Shown: positions 34,086 through 46,770 of the stretch, one piece after another | Layout: every line of letters starts with the position of its first letter | How positions within the stretch are numbered: position 1 is the stretch's first letter | Source: Phyto melanocephala | Lineage: Eukaryota > Arthropoda > Insecta > Diptera > Rhinophoridae | Length of the DNA: 64,000 nucleotides | NCBI GenBank assembly: GCA_941918925.1 | Contig: OW799234.1 | Span: 93,413,978-93,477,977 of the forward strand | Direction of reading: 5' to 3' | Made by a program: the position numbers and the translations under genes | Notes under the pieces: generated by a model | Told to the model about the DNA's origin: nothing | The model's database searches: none | Seen by the model: the letters and a program-made list of their open reading frames with translations, nothing else

Positions 34086-34773
34086 TGTGCAACAAATACC
34101 AATTAAGCACTTTCCGCACTTAATTTAGTGCTTTTTAACAACCTAATCAATTAACCTACATAATTTTTAACCACTGAACTGAAACTGAAATAAAAATAAT
34201 TTTTTTATTAAAATTAACATAATACCTCACATTTTGACACCCTTTCACTATAAGTGTATAAAAGACATTTTGTAATTTTATTTCTGTTTTGTAAATTTAA
34301 AAAAAAATTATCTTTGAGGTGGTTTCAAATGTTTTTTTCGGTAATAAGAAAACGCTTTTTTAGTTAATTCCTAGCGTCTTTTGGTTAGAAATAGTTGACA
34401 TCGCTGGTGATTTGCCTATAACTGCTTTAAAGTAATCGTCTCTATATAAACATGTGAAATTTTTTTTGGACATATTGCAGTCGACAGCCTGTCTATTTGT
34501 TTAATGCTTTCTACTAATAAAAGCTTTGTATTTAGTCGCATTCACAGCTTATTATTATTCTCAATTACACTTGTCAAAAAACAAAAGAAAATCACAACTT
34601 TTAACAAAATATGTGAACTATAAAGATTTTGACGTGCTAAATTACAATTCGCTTTCAGTTTTATTCCTATCGGGTTCAGATATCTTTTATTGGCATGACT
34701 AATATTTTGTTCCTAATAAAGCGGTTATGCTGATACATTTCACAATAACTAGAGAACGATTTTTATGAAAATT
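34086..34773. other. AT-rich spacer, no feature recognised
   Basis: Nothing supported. Confidence 0.4.
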
Positions 34774-35105
34774 TCCCTTCACATTGTGGGTAAGGGTATA
34801 TAAAGTTTTGTCATTCCGTGTGAAATTTCTACAATTTCCTTTTCTGACCCCTTTCATAAGCTTTCAGAAGAAGGAGTCAACTAAACACTGTCTGTCTTTC
34901 CGTGTGTATGTTGAAATCAACTATTTGAAGCATCCAGACATTTCCAAGACTCGTGTAAGGTATTAAAATATCAGAAATATTCGGGAAGAGATCGGTATTG
35001 AAAATCAGAAAAACCACTCTGAAATATGATGAAGGAACTTAGACCACCTTGTCTTTTCACACTAAAACAAACTGGATGAACGTAGGTTCGAATACCAGTA
35101 AGACA
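34774..35105 (+). repeat. DINE-1-like element, left half
   Basis: The left end CCCTTCACATTGTGGGTAAGGGTATATA can fold on itself. It is followed by TTTGTCATTCCGTGTGAAAT, CATAAGCTTTCAGAAG and CTGTCTGTCTTTCCGTGTGT, in the order seen at 59003. Similarity ends near 35105 in a T-rich tract, and the right-end hairpin is absent. Confidence 0.65.
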
Positions 35106-36648
35106 AAACAAAATGTTTTTTTTTATTTTTTTTTTTTTTTTATTTATTTCTGCTGATATTATATGAATTACATGAAACATAAGTCATTGTTTATATGACT
35201 TGAAAAGTACTTTAAACATGACCGAGATTTGAGCGAAGCTAAAGATCATATTTGACAGCTCGACTCACTTGATTGTGTAGGGTGTAAAAGTAATTTTAAA
35301 ATATTTTAAAATTTAATTGAATTTAAAAATTTGATTACATCAACTTGTAATAGTTCAAGGAAATTTTCTTCTTATGTATACTACGACTAAAAGGACAGAA
35401 ATTCAATATTTCCATCTTTTTCATGATCTGATTAAAAACAAGTCATATTTTGTATGTCTATTTACAATAGTATTACCAAAGGTATTCTTAATAATTTTTA
35501 TTATGAAATATTTTATTTAAATAAATTACAAGTTTTAATATTTTTTTTTTAAATATTTTTTCTCATGTTTTGCCAAAAAAAACTAAGATATTATCGTAAA
35601 TATAGATTTGTATAAATCATATGTTGCATCTGTATCATTTCCTTCTATTTTACTTTGTTCAATTTTTTTTCAATTTTACCTCAATAACTGTAATAATGTA
35701 GTAAAATTGTGCAAACAATTTGATTGGACCACAGATTCAATTGCCATGAAGTATATTTCACATATTGTTTTGTTACCTACTTTTACTCTTTATCCATTCA
35801 ATTTTTGATTTCTAAAATTTTTTTTTTCCTTACCTATACACAATCGTTCTAAACAATTTGCTTACTCTTCATATTTTCTTTTTTGTTAACTGGAAGTTTT
35901 TGCCATTGCCCTGCTACTTTCATGACACTAGTAGCAGAAGTTACTTTGATGTCAGACAATTTATTTAATTCTATTTTTTTTTTTTTTTTCAACTTCCCTT
36001 AAAAGTTGTATACTTTTTTCTTCTGAACATCATATGGCAATGCAGTATTTTTAGAAATTTGGTAGAGACAAGAAAGAAAAACCAAAGCAACTAAGTCGAA
36101 GTGAAAAACCTCTCTAAAAAAGACATGCCCGTTAATGTGTGCAAATGTAACTGTCACATATAAATATAGTTTTTTGTAAAACGGATATAATACTGTAATG
36201 GAGAAATAATTTTGCAATGTTGAAATAGTGCTAGTAGTTCTAGTTGCATCAGCAGTAGCTGTGCTATTTTGTGACTTTGTCAACAGATAAACACTACAGA
36301 TTTGTAAAGCTCGGATACAAAAAAAATATAGCAAAGCGGATTTTTATTCAAATAAGGATTTTGTTTTGCAAAAGGAAGAACAAACATATATGAACAGGAA
36401 AATATTTACAACATGTACTGGTTTTGACTAAATATTAAAATAAAAAAGTGCTCGCCCATATAAAGAACTACCGTAAAAATTTAATAAATTTATAACCACA
36501 GTAGACACTTGAATATTTTAAATTAAAGTAATTTAAATTTTCAAAAATAAGGATCTTAATTTTTAGTACCACAAACGCTCCAAAATAGGTATTACAAATT
36601 TCAAATCGGGTGCATATTTAAATGGCAAATTGGCAGAATTTTGCACAG
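35106..36648. other. T-rich spacer, no feature recognised
   Basis: Long T runs near 35116-35140 and 35975. A 111-codon open frame on the minus strand (35999-36334) has no recognisable motif and biased composition, so it is not called as a gene. Confidence 0.4.
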
Positions 36649-36683
36649 AACACATGGGACCGCATTGGTCTCCGAGTGAGGGT
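36649..36683 (+). repeat. Relic of the SINE-like repeat at 40 kb
   Basis: CACATGGGACCGCATTGGTCTCCGAGTGAGGGTGT differs at only a few positions from the body segment after the tRNA-like part of the repeat at 39881-40280 (near 40010 and 40206). Confidence 0.5.
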
Positions 36684-38595
36684 GTTTGAAGTGTCGCCTA
36701 TTTCCTGCAACCTTTGCTTCCTTATGCACATTAAGTATGAAGAAATGTATATATATCTTTCAGTAGCCTGTTTAACTGTTAAATATAGATGCCTTAATAT
36801 ATTAAGGGCGTATCTCGATTTTAAACGAAATCGCGTTTTTAATGAGTTCTGTTAGTCCACATTCAAATACATCACCCATATAAATTCAGTAAGCAAAGGT
36901 TAAAACTAACAGATTTATAGCCATAAAAAAAGCCTTAACTTTTTCATTCTTTTAAATATTATGAATTTTTTTTTTTTTTCGTTTTAATTAGAAAACAATC
37001 AAGATACGCCTATTTACATAATGCTCACTGGAAATCAAAGAAAAATATATCTTTTCAAAGGTAAAATAATGAAAAACCTTAACGAAAAAATTTAACAAAC
37101 AAACATGAAAAAATATTTTGATTATTTAGATGTAGTCGTTGTAGTAAAAAAACCCATAAATATAAAATAATGTTGACTTACGAATCACATGAAAAACAAA
37201 ATTTTCCAGCTTTGTCACAATCTGCTGCAATAAGAAAAAATTTACTAACTTATGGTATAGTTTTTGGAGTCTCTGTATTATTATTTTTTAGCTGAAGCTC
37301 TAAGTTGTTTTTAGCACGCTTTTTTTAGTGTTACTTGTTTGTAGAAATTTACAATATGTATGAATGCAATACAATTTTTCAATGCGATTTTTACCAATCT
37401 AAAGATATCAGATTAGCTGAGCTTTCTGGAAGCCAAATTAAACATTTCTTTGTGATTTGTAGTCTCATTCTCCTACTTACCCTTTGAAAGAACGCCCTTC
37501 TAAAAATCAAATAGTCATTTTCACTCTCCTACTTTAAGAAGGAAAGTAAGGTGTTCATTTCTATTTATTTTATTTTTTTATGTATAGTAAGAACAAAAAT
37601 TTTTAAAAAGTTTCTCGAACTGGAAAAAATCTAATGGAATCACAAACAAAATTAAAAAGAAATAATTCATGTTGTTGTTTTTTAATCTCTAAGGAGTAGG
37701 TTTAACAGTGCTGTACTCAAAACAATTTTAAAAAAATTAAAAAATTAATTTATTAATTAAATTGGGCGTTTGTCCAAAAAAAAAATTATTTAAATTTAAA
37801 AATAACGAAGTTTTTAAACAGGTATTTACACAAAAAGGATCCAAAAAGGATATTTATGAGAGGTTGTTCAAAAGTCCCATTTTTGTTACAAGTGTGGAAA
37901 GTCTTACTCTATATCCAAACTCGAGCAAAAAAATAATGTGTATCCTTGAGTCCGCTAAACAAGTCTCGATAAGATCTTTCTTGAGGTATAATTACCCGTA
38001 GTATTTCCCGCTGGTAAACACAGCCAAACCTAAATTTTGCAAAACACATGCAAAATTCTTACGCTTGATGCTCTTGTTTAGGTTCGGTGGTAGACAATAA
38101 AAAGTGGGCGATGCCACTCCCATACAAATTAGTATTCGTTTTCTACTAAATGTTTTTACTTATAACTGTTTCTTACGAATTTAAGTGCTCACAAATATTA
38201 GCTGATTTTTTTTGGAAAAATGTTACGATGCAAAAACATAGTGCTGACTGTGATAATCTTTTTGTGTAGCAATTTGCTTACGAACACGAAAATAAAATAT
38301 TGCAAAATCTTTACAGTTAACTTATAGGCTTAGCTACTGCAACTAAAATTCAAACACATATTATAAAACAAAAACACTTTAAAAAAAATACGCATAAAAA
38401 ATTTCTTAAACAAGACGTTATCTCCAACTCTTTCTCTATACGCATGCAAATAAGAAAACAAACAGACAAACGCAAACTTATACTTCTTGGTCCTTGAGTG
38501 CAGGATTGTTTTGAAAATTTTAGATGTTATCGTTTGACAAATTCATGCAAAGTAACTCAATGTTTGTATGTACATTATGCCGTTACATCTTACAG
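36684..38595. other. AT-rich spacer, no feature recognised
   Basis: An open frame at 37762-38001 (79 codons) has no known motif. A weak inverted pair (CCAAACCTAAA near 38022, TTTAGGTTCGG near 38079) could be an old small MITE but is too short to call. Confidence 0.4.
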
Positions 38596-39130
38596 GCAAA
38601 AGAAACACCGTACACCATTAAATATGGTAAAATATCGGTAAAATAGGCAGAGAATCATAGCTTCTAACGCAAGAGTAGGTCATAAAAAATATGCTTCTGA
38701 CATTGAAAAATATGCGATTGCATATAAAACCAAACACGTCGAATGATACAATTACTCAAGAAAGTTTGTTAAACGTCATAAAACCGGATGATGTCACTCC
38801 CACTTTATTGTCTGTCTTCTTTGTAATACTTTTCTTAAATTCATAAAATTTCTCTATAGAAAAAGTTGTTGGAAAAATAGTTTTCTTTGTGTTTTAATAT
38901 ATAGGTAATAATCATTATTAAAAATTAATTAGGCACGCCTAATTTAGCATACACTTACTTCTCACATAATGTACAACTCATGATATATAAAAGCTCATAA
39001 AATCAACATAATACGATGCTGAGTTTTGCACATATATATTTTGCGTTTATTTTAACGTTATTACAATACCAGAAAACAACGGTGACACGAAGCACAGAGC
39101 ACAGGATTTGTTCATACAATGTTTGGCAAA
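38596..39130 (+). repeat. Degenerate DINE-1-like interior
   Basis: Blocks occur in the same order as in 10330-11000: 'GCAAGAGTAGGTCATAAAA' (38671), 'GACATTGAAAAATATGC' and 'GATGTCACTCCCACTTTATT', then 'TTGTTGGAAAAATAG' and 'AAAGCTCATAAAATC'. Ends are lost. Confidence 0.55.
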
Positions 39131-39160
39131 AAATATAAGGAGTGCTCGTAGAATAATGAA

Positions 39161-39400
39161 ATCTGGCACAGCGCCTTTGGTAGCTATATTAAGAAAAATA
39201 TAAAGTTTCATCAAAATTGGCTACGCCCTCTACCCACCGCCATAGAACCCAAAATTTATTTTTGGCCGAAATTTTTTTAAATTTGGCACAGAGCCTTTGG
39301 TTAGCTTAATTAAAAAATATATAAGATTTCATCAAAATTGGCCACGCCCTCTACCCACCGCCCATATAACCCATATTATATTTTTTCCCACTTCTTTTTG
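39161..39400 (+). repeat. Two tandem units of 120 bp
   Basis: ATCTGGCACAGCGCCTTTGG at 39161 and ATTTGGCACAGAGCCTTTGG at 39281 begin two similar units. Both contain 'TTTCATCAAAATTGG' and 'CCACGCCCTCTACCCACCGC'. No coding frame. Confidence 0.75.
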
Positions 39401-39880
39401 TTTCTTTACCAAAACTAATTAAATGAAAATTAAAAATGAAATCAAAACTTTCATGAACTTGGAGACAAATTTTATGATTTTATGAAAGATTATTAATTAT
39501 TTAAACCTTTTTTTAGTTGATAGAATGGAGTCTTACCTTTCATTTTATTATAGCGGGAGCACCTAGCATGACCGAGCAACCTTTTTTTCTTCCAAGGGAG
39601 TTTGCAATCACGGCACATTATAGAACAAATTTTATTCTATCATATCTTTTAAACCATATGAGCGAACTTTATAATAATTTTTTTCAAAATACGCAGAAAA
39701 GGCTATATTTGAAAAGAATAACTATTTAAATCAGTGCAATAAAATTATCTTACGTACAAGCACTATAGAAGTGCGTAAAAAGTTTTCAATATTTTGGACC
39801 AAAATTTACATGTGATTTTACTTCATTATTTTAAAGAAAAATAAACGTTTTTTTGGGATACAATTTATGGATTCTTTTAG

Positions 39881-40280
39881 TGTGCCCTGTGGACTAGTCA
39901 GTAAAAGACAAGTCAGTTGTTTTGGGGTTGCGCGTTCGATTCCCGCCGGAGACTCTGGAATTGTCTGCTTCTCTTCCTCTTCTATTCTTATTCTATTCCT
40001 CTCTCACAATGGACCGTAATGGTCTCCGGGTGAAGGTGTGAGGGTAACTTCGCATCCCCTGTGGACTAGTCAGTACAGGACAAGTCAGTTGTTTGGGGGT
40101 TGCGGGTTCGTTTCCCGCCAGAGACTCTGGAATGGTCTGCTTCTCCTTCTCTTCTATCCTTAATATTTATATTATTATTCTATTCTTCTCTCTATTAAGG
40201 CGTCACAATGGACCGTAATGGTCTCCGAGTGAAGGTGTGAGGGTAACTTTGCACCAGCCTTACCTACCTACCTATCTATG
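39881..40280 (+). repeat. tRNA-derived SINE-like repeat, two tandem copies
   Basis: Copies start near 39881 and 40055 (GTGGACTAGTCAGTA at 39890 and 40062, period 172 bp). Each has an A-box-like TGGACTAGTCAG and, about 45 bp on, a B-box (GTTCGATTCC at 39934-39943; GGTTCGTTTCC at 40105-40115). In copy 2 the T-arm is perfect (GCGGG/CCCGC). A pyrimidine-rich segment and the body block ATGGACCGTAATGGTCTCCG follow. The second copy ends in a TACC-type simple tail near 40257-40277. Internal Pol III boxes plus a simple tail support a SINE. No full tRNA cloverleaf can be formed. Confidence 0.65.
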
Positions 40281-40369
40281 GATTCTTCATACTGAATCAA
40301 TTTTTTACAAAACTGCATCATTTTTAAATTTTATGTGTCGATCAAATTACTTATTTCACAAAAAATCCC

Positions 40370-40760
40370 ACTGTGCGCCTACCTTTCATACAACGATTTT
40401 TCTTAAACTCATAAAATTTCTTTACAGGCATTGATTCTGAAAATATAAAGGACATTGCTCACATAACCCACAATCAACAAAATTTTAAAAGTTCATTAAA
40501 GCAGCAAAATTAGCAAACAACGGTAAGCGTGACATGCCAACCCTCTCTATTATGGTCTTTCCTTATGCTTATAATCTCTATAAAGTAAAATATTTTGGAA
40601 GAATAAAGAAATATCTAAATGTTAATATCTTAGTTAAATGTATTAACAGAAGATACTATGATTTAATTCTCACCTCTTATATATGCCATTATCTATTACT
40701 ATTATTATAATCTAAAAGCTCATAAAACCGACGCCAACTTTGACTTTGAAATTTTATACT
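40370..40760 (+). repeat. Degenerate DINE-1-like interior
   Basis: 'AACTCATAAAATTTCTTTACA', 'TATTTTGGAAGAATAAAG', 'AATATCTTAGTTAAAT' and 'AAAGCTCATAAAACCGA' follow the order of the copy at 10780-11060. Ends are lost. Confidence 0.5.
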
Positions 40761-40784
40761 TCATACATAATCAGGTGCTATGTC

Positions 40785-41020
40785 ATCCGCCACCTTTTTT
40801 AGGGCTAGATCTTGGATTTTAACTTTTATAAAATTCCCTGTATTCTACCGGTCGAGCCCATTCATTTGATGCCAATTTTTTGGGTTTTGAGGGGGCAAAG
40901 ACGTAATTACTTTATTTGACCCATATATATGCAATATTTTTTCCGACGCCATCTTGGATTTTGACATTTTTATAGTTTTTTCTATTGGTAAAGCTCTTTT
41001 ATTTCATACCAATATTAATG
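40785..41020 (+). repeat. Dispersed repeat, two tandem units of about 140 bp
   Basis: ATCTTGGATTTTAAC (near 40811) and ATCTTGGATTTTGAC (near 40951) head two units. They share 'TTTTATA...TCTATT', 'CATACCAAT' and 'CGTAATTACTTTATTTGACC'. Related single pieces lie at 51795-51960 and 52290-52420. The family is not identified. Confidence 0.55.
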
Positions 41021-41500
41021 GATTTGAATGTCGTGTTGAATCCAAATGTTGCCAATATCCTCGTCTTAAATTTTTGTGAACAAAAATTTGCTTAACATGG
41101 CCCGATAACGATCGCCATTGACTACGGCCACTGCTTGCTCGTTTTCGAAGAAAAATTACCCATTTATGCCTCTGGACCGAAATCCGCACCAAACAGTGTC
41201 TTTTTTTTTGGGTGTATCGACTTTTCAATGTATGCGTGCGGGTTTTCTGTGCCCCAAATGCGACAATTTTGCTAGTTTACATACCCGCCAAGATCAAAAT
41301 GCACTTCATCTGAAAAGATGATTTTTTTCGCAAAATCGGCCAAAGAAATGTCGCAATATTTCCGTTGTTCAAGCGTATACACAACCATATTCGTTCAGCG
41401 GAAGGATAAAACTAATTATCTGTCAAATCAGACATGAGCTAAGTGTTATCCTTCACGAAATAAGCACTAGTTGAAAAAAAACGTTAGATGGCGGACCCTT
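41021..41500 (-). pseudogene. Mariner relic with internal deletion
   Basis: On the minus strand the end AAGGGTCCGCCATCTAACG (from 41500, TA at 41501-41502) leads through a 5' UTR to an ATG near 41387. The frame reads MVVYTLEQRKY and then jumps to DISLADFAKKIIFSDEVHFD, with the first catalytic Asp. LGGYVN, a stop, QNCRIWGTENPHAYIEKSIH, a frameshift and NGDRYRAMLSKFLFTKI follow. Relatives have some 140 residues of DNA-binding domain between the two joined pieces. The last readable part is NIWIQHD near 41030. The C-terminus and third Asp are missing. Confidence 0.78.
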
Positions 41501-41502
41501 TA

Positions 41503-42539
41503 TTTCTTAACAATAATTTTCGAGAACATGTCATGTGTTTTTGCATTTTCAGCATGTTAAAAAAAATTTTTTATGAGCTTTAGTAACTTGATATATTTAA
41601 AAAAAAAATTTAAATTTTTTGTTGTATGCAACAATGACTACAGTATTTTAGTATGTATTTCCAGTGGTAGGTACTTGGAATTCTAGTAGTAAAACCCATT
41701 TTGGGATGGCAAACGTAACTGTCAACGGGAATATTAGGCACAACAATAAAATTAAAGCTAACTTCATCATTATACATGTCAGAGCTTGAAAACAAACCTT
41801 TAAATGTGTATGCAAGTTTGTGCATAAACACGCATGCTTAGCTACATAAACTCATTCCCTTTGACTTTAGCTTGAAAATACTGAATTATAAATAAATAAA
41901 TAGGACCGCTTATTTTTTTTTTTTTTCTGTAAAAAAATTTATTTTAAATATTTTCGAAAAATTTAGAATTGATAGATTTTTTTTATAAACAAAGAATTGT
42001 TAGATTTCTATAAAAAAAATTATCAATTGAAAATTAAAAAGTAATGTAAAGTATTCAAAAAATGTAAGCCAAAAGATAAATGTAATTATAAGACATTTTA
42101 ACAAATTTATCTCAACCATAAGCAAGCATCGCCGATAAACAAACATTTTTTATGGAGCTTTTAAAACAGAAAGTCATATACATAAATGCAGAGTATAGAA
42201 ACGTTATTACAAAATCTGGCAAATACGGGATACCAGTAATTTTAAAATAGTGATAGATGTTTGATAGTGGTTACAGTCCTTAAATTCAAACTAAAATGCA
42301 TGTGGCATAATTGCGGCGATATTTCTCGAATTTATTAAATTTCCCTTAAACAGCATATGTATGTACGTGATGGTAGAGATATAAGTATGGAATGTAAAAG
42401 AATAATGTTTCTTAACACTTTTTACCATAAAGTTTAACTTGCAATGGCATACAATAAAATTAAAGGTAATTGCAAAAAGATAGGAATCAGTCACAGTATA
42501 TTAGCGCTACAAAGAGTGTTTACTTGAAATTTGACAACC
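41503..42539. other. AT-rich spacer, no feature recognised
   Basis: The minus-strand frame at 41610-41831 has no recognisable similarity. Confidence 0.4.
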
Positions 42540-42680
42540 ATGTCAGAGAATGCAGACTTTTGCAGATGCTTTCGAAAAGTAGAGAAGGATGAAACTATCT
42601 CTCAGCTTCTGTACTTCTAACTGTTGCACTCTTGGATGACAGTGAAGAGCATGAAGAAAAATTTTGCTAAACAGCAGAAT
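42540..42680 (+). pseudogene. Fragment downstream of RNase H from an I/LOA/R1-type LINE
   Basis: MSENADFCRCFRKVEKDETI, then SQLLYF and a stop, corresponds to the short cysteine-bearing motif (DFCRxCxEEDEETxxHLLCxCP) after RNase H in these LINEs. Most flanking residues are unreadable. Confidence 0.45.
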
Positions 42681-45600
42681 TCAACAATCATTTTCAATTT
42701 ATAGAAAATTTATCGCAATTAATTTATCGTAGAGTAGAAATAAAACAAAAAAATTATTATAAGATTTCCAAAAAATTTTCTTAATTTTTGATTTTTTTTT
42801 AATATAATGAAAAGTGTGACTTAACGTATGGATATTTTGTTTTAAAGCAAATAGAGTTGGTTACAATGTCTGACAGCACATACATAAATATTCCCATTCA
42901 GCTGTTCGGTGGTATAATCTAAGGCCTACAAAGAACGTTATTTCATTAAAAGTAACGATGTTTTAGTTTTTTAACCTAAACTTTTCTAATCAACACACAT
43001 CTAGTGTATTTGTGCAATTTGTTGTAAATACAGTATATATAGGTACTTACATACCTATATGTACGTATGTACTTCTATTATATGTGTCTTTTTATATTGA
43101 AGTACCACTACAACATATGCAATGTTTGTAAACATTTGAGTGTACTCTAGAGTTAAGATGAATTATTCCCATATTTGTAACTTAGTCAACACAATCGTTA
43201 TATTTAAAAGTGTTTCGGTGTGTATGTACGTAAGGTTAAATGAGTATTTGAACACCACTACTATTACAATAATGCTAGAAAGCCCAGCGAAACATAATAA
43301 AACATTAGAGCGTTAATCATTTTTGAAATCGACATTTATAGCAATGGTAAGTCGTTTCTTCCAAAGTATTGCAAATTCAAATTTTATTAAAAATACTGTA
43401 CAATTTAAGGTTTGTATTCATAAAAATATAATGTATTTGAAATTAATGGATTTTTAAGAAAATCTTGTATTAAAAAATTTTAAATAAAATACATTTCGAA
43501 CTCATTTTAAAGTTTATGAATATGGGGATAAGAATTTTTTTAAGGGTTCTTACACATTAATACAACTTCAAAAATGTAAAAACAAAATTAAAATAAAAAG
43601 CTTTAGATGCTCTTCAAGGTTTTAATTTTCACAAATCCATAGACATGAACAGTTTAGGCAAAGTTTACTTAAACCGCCTTATTTAAGACTGAGTAATGTT
43701 CATTAGTTAAGGCTTGATCTTCCATTTAGTTTCATTTAGTTCTCTGACAAATAATATTTAATTAACAACTCACTTTGTTGATTCATTAAAGATTTCATTT
43801 ATATAAACTTGTTTGTAAATTACAACAACCGTGTGTTTTTTTCGACGACATATTTACTGCTTCACTATTAATTACTTCTACTAAAACTCATAATTTTTCC
43901 TTCTTGCCTGCTTATTTAAAAATAAGCAGCAAAGTGTTGTATAGGTTTTAGGTTTTAATTCTACATGTTTCTTTGATCTTAAATGATTAATTCTTGTATT
44001 ATGAAGAATAGCACTAATTCTCCTTATATTCAAGGGTTTAAAAACATTTCAGATAATCAAAAAAGTGATTATTGCTACCATGTTCTTAAATATTGATTAT
44101 TTCAGATTCTCAAATTCAAATTCAAAATGAAATTTTTTTATTTGTTGGGTAATCACTCATATAAAATTTATTTTCTTTTTTTTTTATCTTGTTTGTCAAA
44201 CACATCATTATTAGAGAAACTGAAATATTTGTTGTCAAAGTATTCATATGAATGCAAACACACACATAAGCAAAAATATAGTACATGTACAAGTAAAAAA
44301 GTATGTATTGACTCTAGTCTTTCAAATATTTGTTTAATGCAAAGACCTTGAGATTGTTTTCATTGTTGTTAACAAAGTTCAAGTCATTCACGTATGTATG
44401 TATGTAGATGTGTTAGTTTGTGTGCAAATTGAATTGGTGTAGTTTGAAGGTTTTTTCAAGCTTAAGTCATATTTTCAGTATAACAGAAGCCATGCACTAC
44501 GGCTTCTCATTACGAAAAAGTTACTTATTGGTGTGTGTGTTGATACATTGCTGCCAGTTCTTGTACACATGTTATTACTCGCCCAACCACTATTTGCAAT
44601 ATTTAGAAAATGTTCACTTTGTTGGTACTTTAGTGTCATGTTTTCCTGGAAGTACACATACATGCACATGCATGCACATGCAAGATTTTCTTGTGGTTTA
44701 GAACTTAAATGAACTTTTCCTAATAAAGTTGTAGTTTTCATAAAGAATTTTGTATACACAAGTTTTTAATTGACTGAAAACAAATAGATGACATTGTGAA
44801 AATTGTTAATTGATAGAAAATTGTATGCAAAATAAAGTGGGCATTAACAGCAGGGTTAACAATTAAAGAGAGCAGAGGATTAATGAAAAACTGTTAAATC
44901 AATCGTACGAAAATCAGAAAGAAATTTGTACAATGATAGAAATTAGATTTAATCAGAATATTATTGAAAAATGATAACCTTTAAATCAGCTTTTAATTTT
45001 TTTTTTTTTTGTAGTAGGCTTGTAGTAGATTCAATTTAAGATCTAAAGGCATTGGCATAAATAAGATTTTGTTCTGGGGGTGGCAAAAGCTTAAAAATTG
45101 TTTTTCTTGTGAAATCTTAAACTGAGTTTTGTCTGCATATTAAATGTAAAAAGTAAAATTTTAAAAATCTATAAAATAAAATAAATATCCGGGAGGGTAT
45201 TTCACCCTATATTTAAATATGAGTAGTTGATATGCAAAAATCGTTCGCTTCACATAAACCAAATTTTTGGAAATTTGGAAATTTGTTGAAAAATTTAAAT
45301 GAACAAAAACTCAACAGTGGAAAAGCTATAATAAATAAAGATAATGTATTTTAATTTGTAATGCTTATTATGCTGTATTACATATGAAATTGAAAAAATT
45401 TTGTAGCACATTATACCCCATATTATTATTAGTTTATTTAAACTACTGACACTAATGGAAACTAAATAAAAATCTTATCATAAAATCATCATCTTCAGAA
45501 TTGTTTTCCAAGATCGAGACATTAAACTGCAAGTGTGATAATATATTTTCATAATTTTTCTCTTCAGTTTTATTCGCCATATTGATGGGAAGTTGTTCTG

Positions 45601-46628
45601 AAATACCGTCATTAATTTTAATTTCTTATTCTAAAAATAATTAAGGGTTGCAAGATTTGGTTCAATAATTAATCTGTACTTACATTTCTCTAATCTTTCG
45701 CTTAAATGACTTAAATTGAAAATTTAGTTGGCCTACTGTTTTCAACACAGAAGCTAGAGCAGTTTTACAAATTGCGTTAATGACGTCTCAGTATTAGCCT
45801 ATGTTAACTATAATTTTTTTTTTTGTTTGAACTCGTTCTACAGTTCAAGAAGTTCTTATAAATTACAATATTTATTTTGACAAATTAACCACTACGAACA
45901 TTTTAGGAACTAAGTAAACAATTACTGCAAAATAAAAGTATTTAAAATAATAAATTTTAATCTCGCCATAAAGGATGATAGTAAACCATTTACTTTTTCT
46001 ACGAAACAACAACAGAATAGTTTAGAAATTTACTCAAAAATTAAACAAACCAGTTTTGCCACTTAATGCAATTTTAGGTCATATAAAAACGCGAAAAGAG
46101 TCATGCATTCGTAGAAACAGTATATTTCTTTTTGCCAATTTTGCATTTCAGTTGCTCATATGTATGTAGTTATTAAATGTAGGGTGACACTTTAGCCGGA
46201 CAATACTGAACACAATGATCAACTTCTTGAAAGAGTAATGTTATACAAAATAAAAATTTATTAATAAAGTAATCTGAAATAAGTACATTGTTACAACTTG
46301 CCGTTAGTTAAAGGCAGGAGTTGCCGGACCGATATATGGCTTTGTATTACAAAGCCTTCAAGTTTTATTTTTTTAACTCTTCAATACTATTTTTATTAAT
46401 AATAACAATAAAAAATGGAGGTTGTAATAATGCAAGACTTTATAAAAAATCCTATCTTCAACTCAAAGCAGGTTGAAATAATGGCCCTAAATGTACATAC
46501 GTTTTATTTAGCCCTACTTGAAGTAAGCAAAATTAAAAAAAGTAAATTTTAAAAGTCTCTATTGTAGATTAGTCACTATTTCTTGTATTTAGCTCCTTGT
46601 ATAACAGGCTAACAATAATAGTTTTTAC
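42681..46628. other. AT-rich spacer, no feature recognised
   Basis: Nothing supported over nearly 4 kb. Minor items: alternating ACATGCATGC near 44650-44680, and a minus-strand open stretch near 45472-45615 (MANKTEEKNYENILSHLQF) of unknown meaning. Confidence 0.5.
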
Positions 46629-46770
46629 TTATTTGGCTCTAGTTTATTTTAATATTAAATTTCTAATCATTAAATGAAGAAATCAATCAATTTCATTATT
46701 ACAAATAAAAATTGATTTCTTAATTTAATGATTAGAAATTTAATATCAAAATGAACTAGAGCCAAAATAA
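46629..46770. repeat. Long imperfect palindrome (142 bp)
   Basis: Arms 46629-46687 and 46711-46770 are about 90% reverse complementary (TTGGCTCTAGTTTATTTTAA on the left, its complement with two changes on the right), with a 23-bp loop. No clear target duplication. It may be a fold-back MITE; the hairpin would be much longer than a typical microRNA precursor. Confidence 0.7.

Noticed and set aside
35999..36334. 111-codon minus-strand open frame
   Set aside because: No motif, composition of AT-rich chance translation, no start context or splice signals that support it.
37762..38001. 79-codon open frame
   Set aside because: No recognisable similarity, lies in A-rich sequence, no supporting signals.
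39881..40120. Functional tRNA gene
   Set aside because: A- and B-box-like sequences are present, but no acceptor stem or cloverleaf forms and the unit is tandemly repeated with a non-tRNA body.
44640..44690. ACATGCATGC run as a regulatory or Z-DNA element
   Set aside because: Short alternating purine-pyrimidine repeat with no other support.
46629..46770. microRNA precursor
   Set aside because: The hairpin is longer and more perfectly paired than usual fly precursors and resembles a fold-back repeat; no expression evidence available.
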